Positions 18,993 through 27,062 of a DNA stretch of 64,000 nucleotides are shown one piece after another. The stretch comes from Pseudoduganella ginsengisoli. GTDB taxonomy: Bacteria > Pseudomonadota > Gammaproteobacteria > Burkholderiales > Burkholderiaceae_D. The translations under genes were made by a program, and so were the position numbers. The notes beneath the pieces are model-generated. The model worked only from the letters and a program-made list of their open reading frames with translations, searched no databases and was not told where the DNA came from. Position 1 is the stretch's first letter. Each line of letters starts with the position of its first letter. The DNA lies in assembly GCF_009720865.1 (NCBI RefSeq), contig NZ_WNLA01000025.1, positions 1-64,000 of the forward strand. Direction: 5' to 3'.

Positions 18993-20107
18993 CGAAGCGA
19001 AAAGATCCGGTTGCCGGCGAACTGCCGCCTCAACTCACCGTCATCCCCGCGCAGGCGGGAATCCATACTGAGTCGGATTCGGATGCTCAGCATGGGTCCT
19101 CGCCTGCGCGACGGTCCGCCGATGCGGGACGACAGGAGAGCTGCGGCGATTGGCTGAACCGGGTCTTTTGCGAGGATGCGTTGGCCGGCCTGGCGCGCAT
19201 TCCCGACGGTTCCGTTGACTTGATCCTCACCGATCCACCCTACAACCTGGGCAAGGATTATGGCAACGCCTCCGACCAGCAAACGGTGGAGGAATACCTG
19301 TGCTGGACCGAGCGGTGGATCGATGCCGCGCTGCCGAAGCTGAAACCCAATGGCAGCCTGTATATCTTCCTCACGTGGCGCTATTCGCCGGAAATCTTCG
19401 TCATGCTGAAAAAGCGCATGACGATGATGAATGAAATTATTTGGGACCGCCGCGTGCCGTCGATGGGCGGCAGCGTGCGCAGTTATTCTTCCGTGCACGA
19501 CACGGTGGGCTTCTTCGTGGCCCGCAAGGATTACTACTTCGATCTCGATGCCGTGCGTATCCCGTACGACGCCGAGACGAAGAAGGCCCGTTCGCGTTCG
19601 ATCTTCATTGGCGCGAAATGGCTGGAAGTGGGTTACAACCCGAAAGACGTGTGGAGCGTGTCCCGGCTGCACCGTGAACATTCAGAGCGGGTCGATCATC
19701 CGACCCAGAAGCCGCTGGAAATCATTGAACGCATGGTCAAGGCATCGTGCCCGCCGGGAGGCGTGGTGCTGGACTTGTTCATGGGCAGTGGCACGACGGC
19801 GCTGGCGGCACGCCGCTGCGGCAGGCACTTTGTCGGGTTTGAATTGAACCCTGATTACTGCGCCATCATCGATGCACGGCTGGCGGCGGAAGACGCGGCA
19901 GCTGTATTGGCTGCGGCTGCCGTTGCCGAAGATGACGCCGCGCCTGCAGTGAAGCCTGCGCGTGCCAAAGCTACCAAAGCTGCGAAGACCACGAAGAGCG
20001 CTACGGCTAAAGCGACCAAGGCCGCCAAGGCGACGCAGGCTGCCAAAAAGCCCGCAGCGCCCAAACGATCCCGGGTTCCCAAACCCCCCGAAGAAATATC
20101 TATCTAG
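18989..20107 (+). CDS. Beta-class DNA methyltransferase (DPPY) inside the his operon
   Basis: Predicted S-adenosylmethionine-dependent DNA methyltransferase, probably adenine-N6. The catalytic motif DPPYNLGKDYGN comes first (about residue 85). The target-recognition part follows, and the cofactor motif LDLFMGSGTTALAARR comes late (about residue 257); this order defines the beta class. No restriction gene is adjacent. Residues about 17-43 are encoded by a palindromic dispersed repeat. From about residue 300 the tail is an Ala/Lys/Thr-rich histone-H1-like run (KAAKTTKSATAKATKAAK). The start in the ATGA overlap with hisD is kept because no later ATG precedes the DPPY motif. The recognition site is unknown; an orphan regulatory methyltransferase is plausible. 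Confidence 0.9.
   Translation: MTKRKDPVAGELPPQLTVIPAQAGIHTESDSDAQHGSSPARRSADAGRQESCGDWLNRVFCEDALAGLARIPDGSVDLILTDPPYNLGKDYGNASDQQTVEEYLCWTERWIDAALPKLKPNGSLYIFLTWRYSPEIFVMLKKRMTMMNEIIWDRRVPSMGGSVRSYSSVHDTVGFFVARKDYYFDLDAVRIPYDAETKKARSRSIFIGAKWLEVGYNPKDVWSVSRLHREHSERVDHPTQKPLEIIERMVKASCPPGGVVLDLFMGSGTTALAARRCGRHFVGFELNPDYCAIIDARLAAEDAAAVLAAAAVAEDDAAPAVKPARAKATKAAKTTKSATAKATKAAKATQAAKKPAAPKRSRVPKPPEEISI
19037..19116. repeat. Palindromic REP-like element inside the methyltransferase ORF
   Basis: The left arm (19037-19072) and right arm (19086-19116) are near-complementary around a 13-base loop. Each arm contains a GCGCAGGCG-type core and ends at CTGAG/CTCAG. The form is that of dispersed palindromic repeats (CCCGC..GCGGGAATCCA type) common between genes in Betaproteobacteria. 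Here it is read through in frame. Confidence 0.75.
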
Positions 20108-20119
20108 GAGTGCAGCAAG

Positions 20120-21211
20120 ATGTCCATCGACAGTCTCATCCGCAATACCATCCGTTCCGACGTTCTGGCTATTCCTGGCTACCACGTCGCCGATGCGAGC
20201 GGTTTTATCAAACTGGATGCGATGGAAAATCCTTACCCGCTGCCGGACCATCTGGCCACCGACCTGGCCCAGCGCCTGGCCAATGTGGCGCTGAACCGCT
20301 ACCCCGTGGCTTCTTATGCAACGTTGAAACAGCGCATTTGCCGGCAATTGGGCGTCCCTGCCGGCTATGACGTGTTGCTGGGCAACGGTTCGGATGAACT
20401 GATCTCCATGCTGGAAATGGCGTGCGCACACCAGGACCGCCGCGCTGTCGTCGTGGCGCCCGTGCCGACCTTCGTCATGTATGCCCGTTCCGCGCAATTT
20501 GCCGGCATGGATTTCGTCGGCGTGCCCTTGAAGGCGGACTTGACGCTGGACAAGGACGCGATGCTGGCCGCCATCGAACAGCACAAACCTGCGCTGGTGT
20601 TCCTGTCGTACCCGAACAATCCGACCGGCAACTTGTTTGATGAAAACCACATGGTGGAGATCATCCGCGCGCTGGGCGACACCGGCATTGCGGTCGTGGA
20701 CGAAGCGTATGAGCCGTTTGCGCAACAAAGCTTTATGCCGCGTTTACCGGAATTTGACAATCTGGTGGTGATGCGCACCGTGTCGAAACTGGGCCTGGCG
20801 GGCATCCGTCTGGGCTATATGTCCGGCGCGCCAAAATTGCTCGAACAACTGGACAAGGTCCGTCCGCCGTACAATATCAATGTTTTGACCCAGGTAGCCG
20901 CTGAATTCGCCCTCGACAACATCGAAGTGCTGAATAGCCAGGCTGCCCTGTTGCGCAACGAGCGTGCAGCGCTGTCTACCGCATTGACAGCAATTCCAGG
21001 TGTTCAAGTGTTCCCTTCCGCCGCCAATTTCATCCTGGTGCGCGTGCCGGACGCGGACGCTGCTAATGCCTATCTCCTATCCCATAAGGTATTAGTGAAA
21101 AATGTGGGTAAAATGCATGGTGTACTGGCCAATTGTCTGCGTATCACGGTCAGCACACCGGAAGAGAACGCCGCTTTCCTGGCTGCCTTCAAGGCAGCGA
21201 TGGCGGCTTGA
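20120..21211 (+). CDS. hisC: Histidinol-phosphate aminotransferase HisC
   Basis: PLP-dependent enzyme making histidinol phosphate from imidazole acetol phosphate and glutamate. The 363-residue protein has GNGSDELISMLEMAC, YPNNPTGNLF, VVDEAYEPF and the PLP-lysine motif SKLGLAGIRLGYM (Lys near residue 221). AGGAG at 20107-20111 overlaps the methyltransferase stop and serves as its ribosome binding site. Full length. Confidence 0.96.
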   Translation: MSIDSLIRNTIRSDVLAIPGYHVADASGFIKLDAMENPYPLPDHLATDLAQRLANVALNRYPVASYATLKQRICRQLGVPAGYDVLLGNGSDELISMLEMACAHQDRRAVVVAPVPTFVMYARSAQFAGMDFVGVPLKADLTLDKDAMLAAIEQHKPALVFLSYPNNPTGNLFDENHMVEIIRALGDTGIAVVDEAYEPFAQQSFMPRLPEFDNLVVMRTVSKLGLAGIRLGYMSGAPKLLEQLDKVRPPYNINVLTQVAAEFALDNIEVLNSQAALLRNERAALSTALTAIPGVQVFPSAANFILVRVPDADAANAYLLSHKVLVKNVGKMHGVLANCLRITVSTPEENAAFLAAFKAAMAA

Positions 21212-21229
21212 CCATCGTAGAGTTTTCCA

Positions 21230-21820
21230 ATGAACCGCACCGCAGAAATCACCCGCAACACCAGCGAGACGCAAGTCCGCGTGGCCATTAACCTCGATGG
21301 CACCGGCCAGCAAAAGCTGAACACGGGCGTACCTTTCCTGGACCACATGCTGGACCAGATCGCCCGCCATGGTTTGATCGACCTCGATATCGAAGCCACC
21401 GGCGACATCCACATCGACAATCACCACACGGTGGAAGACGTCGGCATCACGCTGGGCATGGCGTTCGCCAAGGCAGTCGGCGACAAGAAAGGCATCCGCC
21501 GCTATGGCCACGCCTATGTGCCGCTGGACGAAGCGCTGTCGCGCGTGGTGATCGACTTTTCCGGCCGTCCTGGCATCGAGTATCACATCCCCTTCACGCG
21601 CGCGATGATCGGCACGTATGACGTCGACCTGACCTTGGAATTTTTCCGCGGCTTCGTCAATCACGCCCAAGTCACCTTGCATATTGATAACCTGCGTGGC
21701 ACCAATGCCCACCACCAGTGCGAAACCGTGTTCAAGGCGTTCGGCCGCGCATTGCGCATGGCCACGGAACTCGATCCGCGCGCCGCAGGCACGATTCCGT
21801 CAACCAAAGGTAGCTTGTGA
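21230..21820 (+). CDS. hisB: Imidazoleglycerol-phosphate dehydratase HisB
   Basis: Dehydrates imidazole glycerol phosphate. The 196-residue protein is the monofunctional form, without the phosphatase domain of enteric HisB, so histidinol phosphatase must be encoded elsewhere. Metal-binding His motifs are visible: DHMLDQIARHG, DNHHTVEDVGI and NAHHQCETVFKAFGRALR. It is followed by a 58-base gap with a 14-base palindrome before hisH. Confidence 0.96.
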   Translation: MNRTAEITRNTSETQVRVAINLDGTGQQKLNTGVPFLDHMLDQIARHGLIDLDIEATGDIHIDNHHTVEDVGITLGMAFAKAVGDKKGIRRYGHAYVPLDEALSRVVIDFSGRPGIEYHIPFTRAMIGTYDVDLTLEFFRGFVNHAQVTLHIDNLRGTNAHHQCETVFKAFGRALRMATELDPRAAGTIPSTKGSL

Positions 21821-21839
21821 TCAAACTTGTTGCGCTTGA

Positions 21840-21853
21840 CGCTTGCGCAAGCG
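21840..21853. repeat. 14-bp perfect palindrome between hisB and hisH
   Basis: CGCTTGCGCAAGCG reads the same on both strands, and a further GCGCTTG copy lies just upstream. It sits in the only sizeable gap in the second half of the his operon. It could fold as a small hairpin; no T-run follows, so it is not a terminator. Confidence 0.5.
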
Positions 21854-21878
21854 CAGTGGTCTCTGCTTGAATGGCATT

Positions 21879-22517
21879 ATGAAGAAAATAGTTGTAGTTG
21901 ATTATGGCGTGGGCAACCTGCGCTCCGTGGCGCAAGCGTTGCGCGCCGTGGCGCCGGAGGCCGACGTGCGCATTTCCGGCGAAGTCGCAGACATCGCCGA
22001 TGCCGAACGCATCGTGTTGCCGGGCCAGGGCGCCATGGCTGATTGCATGCGCGGCTTGCGCGAATCCGGCGTGCTCGACGCCGTGCTGCGCGCGGCGGAA
22101 GTCAAACCGCTGCTGGGCGTGTGCATTGGCGAGCAAATGCTGTTTGAATCGTCCGAGGAAGGCAATGCCCAAGGCTTGGGTTTGCTGCCCGGCAAAGTCG
22201 TGCGTTTCCAGCTCGACGGCTTGCTGCAGGAAGATGGTTCCCGTTACAAAGTCCCGCAAATGGGCTGGAACCAGGTACGCCAGACCAGTGCGCACGCGCT
22301 GTGGGAAGGCATATCGGACAACGCATATTTCTATTTCGTGCATAGTTACTATGTGCAGCCTGCCAATCCGGCGCATCAGGTTGGCGAGACCGTGTACGGT
22401 CAGCCTTTCTGCTGCGCGGTGGCGCGCGACAACATCTTTGCAACGCAATTCCACCCGGAAAAGAGTGCCGCAGCCGGCCTCCAGCTGTACAAGAATTTCG
22501 TTTACTGGCAACCATAA
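21879..22517 (+). CDS. hisH: Imidazole glycerol phosphate synthase glutaminase subunit HisH
   Basis: Class I glutaminase that feeds ammonia to HisF. From ATG 21879 it has 212 residues starting MKKIVVVDYGVGNLRSV. The catalytic Cys is in LLGVCIGEQMLF, and the His/Glu pair is in ATQFHPEKSAAG. An in-frame TTG at 21843 would add residues before the conserved first strand and is rejected. It precedes hisA by 22 bases. Confidence 0.95.
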   Translation: MKKIVVVDYGVGNLRSVAQALRAVAPEADVRISGEVADIADAERIVLPGQGAMADCMRGLRESGVLDAVLRAAEVKPLLGVCIGEQMLFESSEEGNAQGLGLLPGKVVRFQLDGLLQEDGSRYKVPQMGWNQVRQTSAHALWEGISDNAYFYFVHSYYVQPANPAHQVGETVYGQPFCCAVARDNIFATQFHPEKSAAAGLQLYKNFVYWQP

Positions 22518-22539
22518 CCTCCTACTTTTCAATCCCATT

Positions 22540-23322
22540 ATGCTGCTCATTCCTGCCATCGACCTGAAAGACGGTCACTGCGTTCGCCTGAAACAAGGCG
22601 ATATGGAACTTGCCACGGTATTTTCTGAAGATCCGGCCGAAATGGCCCGCCACTGGCTGATGCAAGGCGCCCGCCGCCTGCACCTGGTGGACTTGAACGG
22701 CGCGTTTGCCGGTAAGCCAAAAAATGAAGGCGCGGTGAAATCCATCCTCAAGGTGGTGCAAGAGTTCGCGCTGGAAAACGACATCGATGAAATTCCCGTC
22801 CAGCTGGGCGGCGGTATCCGCGACCTCGACACCATCGAGCGCTACCTCGACGACGGCATCAGCTACATCATCATCGGCACCGCTGCCGTGAAAAGCCCGG
22901 GCTTCCTGCACGATGCGTGCGGCGCCTTCCCAGGCCACATCATCGTGGGCCTGGACGCGAAAGACGGCAAAGTGGCGACCGATGGCTGGAGCAAAATGTC
23001 CGGCCACGAAGTGATCGACCTGGCGCAGAAATTCGAAGCGTATGGCGTGGAATCCATCATTTACACGGACATCGGCCGCGACGGCATGATGGGCGGCGTC
23101 AATATCGAAGCCACCGTGCGCCTGGCGCAAGCCGTGCGTATCCCGATTATTGCTTCGGGCGGCCTGCACAACATCTCCGACGTGGAAAAACTGTGCGAAG
23201 TGCAGGATGAAGGCATCGAAGGCGTGATTTGCGGCCGTTCCATCTATGAAGGCACGCTGGACTTGAATTCGGCCCAGTTGCGTGCTGACGAACTGACGGA
23301 AGGCAGCCTCGAGGCTGAATAA
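22540..23322 (+). CDS. hisA: Phosphoribosylformimino-5-aminoimidazole carboxamide ribotide isomerase HisA
   Basis: TIM-barrel Amadori isomerase of the pathway. From ATG 22540 it has 260 residues, opening MLLIPAIDLKDGHCVRLKQG with the first catalytic Asp (AIDLK). The second-half motif is YTDIGRDGMMGG, and phosphate-binding glycines lie near IIASGGLHNISD. The frame is open far upstream through hisH, but the family start fixes the gene here. The start of hisF follows after three bases. Confidence 0.95.
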   Translation: MLLIPAIDLKDGHCVRLKQGDMELATVFSEDPAEMARHWLMQGARRLHLVDLNGAFAGKPKNEGAVKSILKVVQEFALENDIDEIPVQLGGGIRDLDTIERYLDDGISYIIIGTAAVKSPGFLHDACGAFPGHIIVGLDAKDGKVATDGWSKMSGHEVIDLAQKFEAYGVESIIYTDIGRDGMMGGVNIEATVRLAQAVRIPIIASGGLHNISDVEKLCEVQDEGIEGVICGRSIYEGTLDLNSAQLRADELTEGSLEAE

Positions 23323-23325
23323 CCC

Positions 23326-24087
23326 ATGCTGGCAAAACGCATCATCCCCTGCCTGGACGTGACCGATGGCCGCGTCGTCAAAGGCGTCAACTTCACCGAG
23401 CTGCGCGACGCGGGCGACCCGGTGGAAATCGCGCGCCGCTATGACGAGCAGGGCGCCGATGAACTGACTTTTTTAGATATCACTGCGTCCAGCGATAACC
23501 GTGGCCTGATCCTCGACATCATTGAAGCCGTGGCGTCGCAAGTGTTCATTCCGCTGACGGTGGGCGGCGGTGTACGCCAGGTGGAGGACGTGCGCCGCCT
23601 GTTGAACGCGGGCGCCGACAAGGTCAGCATGAACACGTCGGCAGTCACCAATCCGCAACTGGTGTACGATGCTTCCCAGAAGCACGGTTCGCAGTGCATC
23701 GTGGTGGCGATCGACGCCAAGCAGGTCTCGCCGGGCAAGTGGGAAGTGTTTACCCACGGCGGCCGCAAGGCGACCGGCCTCGATGCCGTCGAGTGGGCGC
23801 AAAAGATGGCGCAGCTGGGCGCGGGCGAATTGCTGCTGACGTCGATGGACCGCGACGGCACCAAGTCCGGCTTCGACCTGGGCTTGACGCGCGCCGTGTC
23901 CGATGCGGTCAATATTCCCGTGATTGCCTCGGGTGGCGTGGGCGGCCTGCAAGACTTGGCCGACGGCGTCAAACTGGGCCATGCGGACGCCGTGCTGGCG
24001 GCCAGTATTTTCCATTATGGCCAGCACACGGTACAGGAAGCCAAGCGCTTCATGGCGGATCAGGGCATCCCGATGCGCCTGATCTGA
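23326..24087 (+). CDS. hisF: Imidazole glycerol phosphate synthase cyclase subunit HisF
   Basis: TIM-barrel cyclase partner of HisH, producing imidazole glycerol phosphate and AICAR. The 253-residue protein has the family start MLAKRIIPCLDVTDGRVVKG, the second Asp in LLTSMDRDGTKSGFD, and phosphate motifs PLTVGGGVR and VIASGGVGGLQDLADG. Full length; the hisI region begins next. Confidence 0.97.
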   Translation: MLAKRIIPCLDVTDGRVVKGVNFTELRDAGDPVEIARRYDEQGADELTFLDITASSDNRGLILDIIEAVASQVFIPLTVGGGVRQVEDVRRLLNAGADKVSMNTSAVTNPQLVYDASQKHGSQCIVVAIDAKQVSPGKWEVFTHGGRKATGLDAVEWAQKMAQLGAGELLLTSMDRDGTKSGFDLGLTRAVSDAVNIPVIASGGVGGLQDLADGVKLGHADAVLAASIFHYGQHTVQEAKRFMADQGIPMRLI

Positions 24088-24110
24088 TGCAAATTGAAGG
24101 AAAACCTATC

Positions 24111-24548
24111 ATGATGCCGACTCAGACTCCCAGCGTGGCGAAAGCCAAGTGGCTGAACAAGATCAAGTGGGATGAACATGGCCTGGTGCCGGTGATCGCG
24201 CAGGAAGCGGGCACCAACAACGTGCTGATGTTCGCCTGGATGAACCGTGACGCCTTGTACAAAACGGTGGAGCTGGGTGAGGCCGTGTACTGGAGCCGTT
24301 CGCGCAAGAAGCTGTGGCACAAGGGCGAAGAGTCCGGCCACACGCAAAAAGTGCTGGAAATCCGCCTCGATTGCGATGAAGACGTTGTGCTGTTGAAGAT
24401 CGAGCAGGCGGGCGGCATTGCCTGCCATACGGGCCGCCATTCGTGCTTCTTCAATAAATTCGACGGCGACGCGAAAGAAGGCGACTGGCAGGCGACGGAA
24501 CCGGTGTTGAAGGATCCGGAAACGATTTATGCGGAAGTGAAGAAATAA
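24111..24548 (+). CDS. hisI: Phosphoribosyl-AMP cyclohydrolase HisI
   Basis: Zinc enzyme opening the purine ring of phosphoribosyl-AMP. From ATG 24111 it has 145 residues. It has NVLMFAWMNRDALYKT and the metal ligands in RLDCDEDVVLLKIEQAGG and ACHTGRHSCFF. GAAGGA lies about nine bases before 24111, supporting this start over the ATG at 24087. It is separate from HisE, unlike the fused enteric HisIE. The stop overlaps the hisE start by one base. Confidence 0.94.
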   Translation: MMPTQTPSVAKAKWLNKIKWDEHGLVPVIAQEAGTNNVLMFAWMNRDALYKTVELGEAVYWSRSRKKLWHKGEESGHTQKVLEIRLDCDEDVVLLKIEQAGGIACHTGRHSCFFNKFDGDAKEGDWQATEPVLKDPETIYAEVKK

Positions 24549-24886
24549 TGAGCAACATCCTGGACCGGCTGGCCGAGACCATTGAATCGCGCAAGCCTGC
24601 CAACGGTGGCGACCCTGCCACGTCGTACGTCGCCAAACTGTTTTCCAAGGGCGACGATGCGATTCTCAAGAAAGTCGGCGAAGAAGCTGTGGAAACCGTG
24701 ATGGCGGCGAAAGATGCGCGTCACGGTGGCGACAGCAGCAAAGTACTGTACGAATGCGCTGATCTGTGGTTCCATTCGATAGTGATGCTGGCGCAGTTCG
24801 GCCTGACCCCGCAGCAAGTGCTGGATGAACTGGCACGGCGCGAAGGCTTGTCCGGGCTGGAAGAAAAAGCCGCGCGCAAAGAATAA
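24548..24886 (+). CDS. hisE: Phosphoribosyl-ATP diphosphatase HisE
   Basis: MazG-like all-helical pyrophosphatase acting directly before HisI. The 112-residue protein has SYVAKLFSKGDDAILKKVGE and the metal-binding EEAVETVMAAKD helix, with DLWFHSIVMLAQFGLTPQQV later. It starts at the TAATG junction with hisI and is the last his gene of the operon. Confidence 0.94.
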   Translation: MSNILDRLAETIESRKPANGGDPATSYVAKLFSKGDDAILKKVGEEAVETVMAAKDARHGGDSSKVLYECADLWFHSIVMLAQFGLTPQQVLDELARREGLSGLEEKAARKE

Positions 24887-24909
24887 CTGCTAATCGTCTC
24901 GGAGCTGTA

Positions 24910-25293
24910 GTGGATAATTGCCTGTTTTGCAAAATCGCTGAAAAGAAAATTCCCTCTTCCATCGTCTACGAAGATGAAGAGCTGATGGTCTTCAAGGACA
25001 TCCGTCCCGCAGCACCGGTGCACTTGCTGGTGATCCCGAAAACCCACATCACGACCCTGTCCGACTGCACGGCAGGCCATGCGCCGCTGCTGGGCCGCAT
25101 GCTGGCGCTGGCGCCGCGTTTGGCTGAAGAACATGGCTGCGCCGTGACCTTCAATGCGGATGGTGAACCATCTGGCGGCTACAAAACGCTGATCAACAGC
25201 GGTCCGGACGGCGGCCAGGAAATCTATCACCTGCATTTGCACGTGATTGGCGGCCCGCATCCTTGGCGGGTGGAAGCGCCTCGTCACGGCTGA
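24910..25293 (+). CDS. hinT: Histidine triad (HIT) nucleotide-hydrolase family protein
   Basis: Small HIT hydrolase acting on AMP-linked phosphoramidates in characterised HinT proteins. The 127-residue protein starts at GTG 24910 with CLFCKIAEKKIPSSIVYED and ends with the triad HLHLHVIGG. It lies 23 bases after hisE, where this family is often found in Burkholderiales, and is probably co-transcribed. Confidence 0.92.
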   Translation: MDNCLFCKIAEKKIPSSIVYEDEELMVFKDIRPAAPVHLLVIPKTHITTLSDCTAGHAPLLGRMLALAPRLAEEHGCAVTFNADGEPSGGYKTLINSGPDGGQEIYHLHLHVIGGPHPWRVEAPRHG

Positions 25294-25373
25294 TTCCGGG
25301 CAGGCACGGGGGCCATGCGGTCCCCTTATATCTTCATGACAATATTACAAGCACATGACATGCGCGGTTCGCG

Positions 25374-25420
25374 TATACTGTGCTGATTAACAGTTTTGGA
25401 CGCTTGCGTCCTGCAAGGAG
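25374..25420 (+). promoter_or_regulatory. Possible tatA promoter and 5'-UTR hairpin
   Basis: A TATACT hexamer at 25374-25379 could be a -10 box, but no convincing -35 lies at the normal distance. A perfect GGACGC/GCGTCC hairpin (25398-25411) then sits directly before the AAGGAG ribosome site (25415-25420) of tatA. Confidence 0.35.
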
Positions 25421-25426
25421 AACATG

Positions 25427-25648
25427 ATGGGTGGCACTAGCTGGATTCACTGGGTGATCGTTTTGGTTGTGGTCATCCTGATCTTCGGCACCAAGAAGCT
25501 GGGCAATATCGGCTCGGACCTGGGCAAAGCTGTGAAAGGTTTTAAGGATGGCGTCAAAGGTGCAGAAGACGACAAGCCTGCAGCACCGGCGCAGGTAGCG
25601 GACAAGACCACTATCGACGTGGACGCCAAAGAGAAGAACAAGCAGTAA
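25427..25648 (+). CDS. tatA: Twin-arginine translocase subunit TatA
   Basis: Pore-forming subunit of the Tat pathway, which exports folded proteins. From the second of two adjacent ATG codons it has 73 residues. There is one N-terminal transmembrane helix (about residues 6-22), then the FGTKKL hinge, an amphipathic helix with LGKAVKGFKDGVKGAE, and an acidic/Lys tail. ATG 25424 is only three bases from AAGGAG, so 25427 is preferred. Confidence 0.94.
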   Translation: MGGTSWIHWVIVLVVVILIFGTKKLGNIGSDLGKAVKGFKDGVKGAEDDKPAAPAQVADKTTIDVDAKEKNKQ

Positions 25649-25666
25649 GGCAAGCTTGCCTCGCCT

Positions 25667-26185
25667 ATGATCGATCTCGGTCTTACCAAATTAGCCATTA
25701 TTGGCGCGGTTGCGCTGGTAGTCATTGGTCCTGAAAAGCTGCCCAAAGTGGCGCGCATGGCCGGGACTTTGTACGGCCGCGCGCAGCGCTACCTGTCCGA
25801 GGTGAAGTCCGAAGTCAGCCGCGAAATCGAGATGGAAGAATTGCGCAATTTGCGCAAGGACATGCAAGAGGCGGCTGATTCCGTGAAACAGGATGTGCAA
25901 GAAGTGGAAAACTCGATTGCACAAAACTTGCGGGAAGCGGAAAGCGCCTGGCATGCCGACGATGGCGCGCCGCACGACAGTTACAGCACGTATGACCGGG
26001 CGCAAGCCAGTGCGGAACAGCATGCGCGCAAGGCCAAGGAATTCCGCCGCAAGCGCCTGGTGCGCACGTCCAACATGCCGGCCTGGTACAAGCAGCATAA
26101 CGGCATCAAATCCCACGTCACTTCCGGCGCCGCGCGGGTAGCCCGCCACCGTCCCCGCAGCAAACCTCCCGCATCGTTTTTCTAA
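25667..26185 (+). CDS. tatB: Twin-arginine translocase subunit TatB
   Basis: Receptor-complex subunit with TatC. The 172-residue protein has an N-terminal transmembrane helix, the VIGPEKLPKVARMAGTL hinge and amphipathic region, then a long charged helix (residues about 50-90). The Arg-rich C-terminus is variable in this family. It starts 18 bases after tatA and ends directly against tatC. Confidence 0.93.
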   Translation: MIDLGLTKLAIIGAVALVVIGPEKLPKVARMAGTLYGRAQRYLSEVKSEVSREIEMEELRNLRKDMQEAADSVKQDVQEVENSIAQNLREAESAWHADDGAPHDSYSTYDRAQASAEQHARKAKEFRRKRLVRTSNMPAWYKQHNGIKSHVTSGAARVARHRPRSKPPASFF

Positions 26186-26941
26186 ATGAGTGAACAACCA
26201 CAGGTTGAAGAAACCTTCATTTCCCATTTGATCGAGCTGCGCGAACGCCTGGTCAAGGCGGCGCTGGGTCTGGTGGTGGTCGGCATCTTGCTGCTGATCT
26301 GGCCGGGACCTGCCGCCATCTATGATTTCCTCGCGCAGCCGATGCTCAATGCGCTGCCCAAGGGCTCGAAAATGATCGCGACCGGCGTCACGGCGCCGTT
26401 CCTGGTGCCGATGAAAGTCACGTTGATGGTGGCGCTGATCGTGGCGCTGCCATGGGTGCTGTACCAGGCGTGGGCCTTCATTGCCCCCGGCTTGTATGCG
26501 CATGAAAAACGCCTGATTGCACCGCTGGTGATTTCGTCGTCCGGTTTGTTTGCGGCGGGCGTGGCGTTTTGCTACTTCTTTGTGTTTGGCCGCGTGTTCA
26601 AATTCATCGCGGAATTTTCGCCCACGTCGATTGCCGTCACGCCGGATATCGAGAATTACCTCGACTTCGTGATGTCCATGTGCCTGGCCTTTGGCGCCAC
26701 GTTTGAAGTGCCGATCGTTGTCGTAGTGCTGGTAAGGATGGGCATCGTATCCGTTGCCAAGCTGCGTGAAATCCGTCCGTATGTCGTGACCGGCATCTTC
26801 GTGATTTCCGCCGTCGTGACGCCACCGGATGCGGTCAGCATGTTCTCGCTGGCGATTCCCATGTGGATTTTGTTTGAAATCGGCTTGCTGGTGTCGCCAG
26901 CCTTTGTGCGGCTGACGCAGGCGCCGGAAGAAACCACCTGA
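26186..26941 (+). CDS. tatC: Twin-arginine translocase subunit TatC
   Basis: Six-helix inner-membrane receptor that binds the twin-arginine signal. The 251-residue protein has the cytoplasmic N-terminal motif FISHLIELRERLVKA, with the conserved Glu. It also has PWVLYQAWAFIAPGLYAHEK and the C-terminal TPPDAVSMFSLAIPMWILFE. It starts on the base after the tatB stop. It ends the operon, facing a convergent gene. Confidence 0.96.
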   Translation: MSEQPQVEETFISHLIELRERLVKAALGLVVVGILLLIWPGPAAIYDFLAQPMLNALPKGSKMIATGVTAPFLVPMKVTLMVALIVALPWVLYQAWAFIAPGLYAHEKRLIAPLVISSSGLFAAGVAFCYFFVFGRVFKFIAEFSPTSIAVTPDIENYLDFVMSMCLAFGATFEVPIVVVVLVRMGIVSVAKLREIRPYVVTGIFVISAVVTPPDAVSMFSLAIPMWILFEIGLLVSPAFVRLTQAPEETT

Positions 26942-26974
26942 AAGGCAATTAGCTATCGCCCCCTCACCGAACGA

Positions 26975-27028
26975 TAGTACAAAAGGGGCCAGGCCCCAAT
27001 TTAGTACAAAAGGGGCCAGGCCCCAATT
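26975..27028. terminator. Two tandem identical 27-bp units forming a double terminator
   Basis: Units 26975-27001 and 27002-27028 are identical. Each holds GGGGCC-A-GGCCCC, which on the minus strand is followed by TTTTGTAC, giving two consecutive rho-independent-like hairpins for the minus-strand DUF885 gene; tatC converges from the other side. A related CCTGGCACC half-element follows at about 27037-27045. Confidence 0.65.
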
Positions 27029-27062
27029 GAAAAGTCCCTGGCACCTTTTTGCGTGAGGCAAG

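Noticed and set aside
21898..22540. N-terminal extension of hisA overlapping hisH
   Set aside because: The open frame upstream of 22540 is a hisH shadow; the family start MLLIPAID is at 22540.
25691..27061. 456-residue minus-strand ORF opposite tatB and tatC
   Set aside because: His/Arg-rich shadow; the plus strand has the complete tat operon with contiguous starts and stops.
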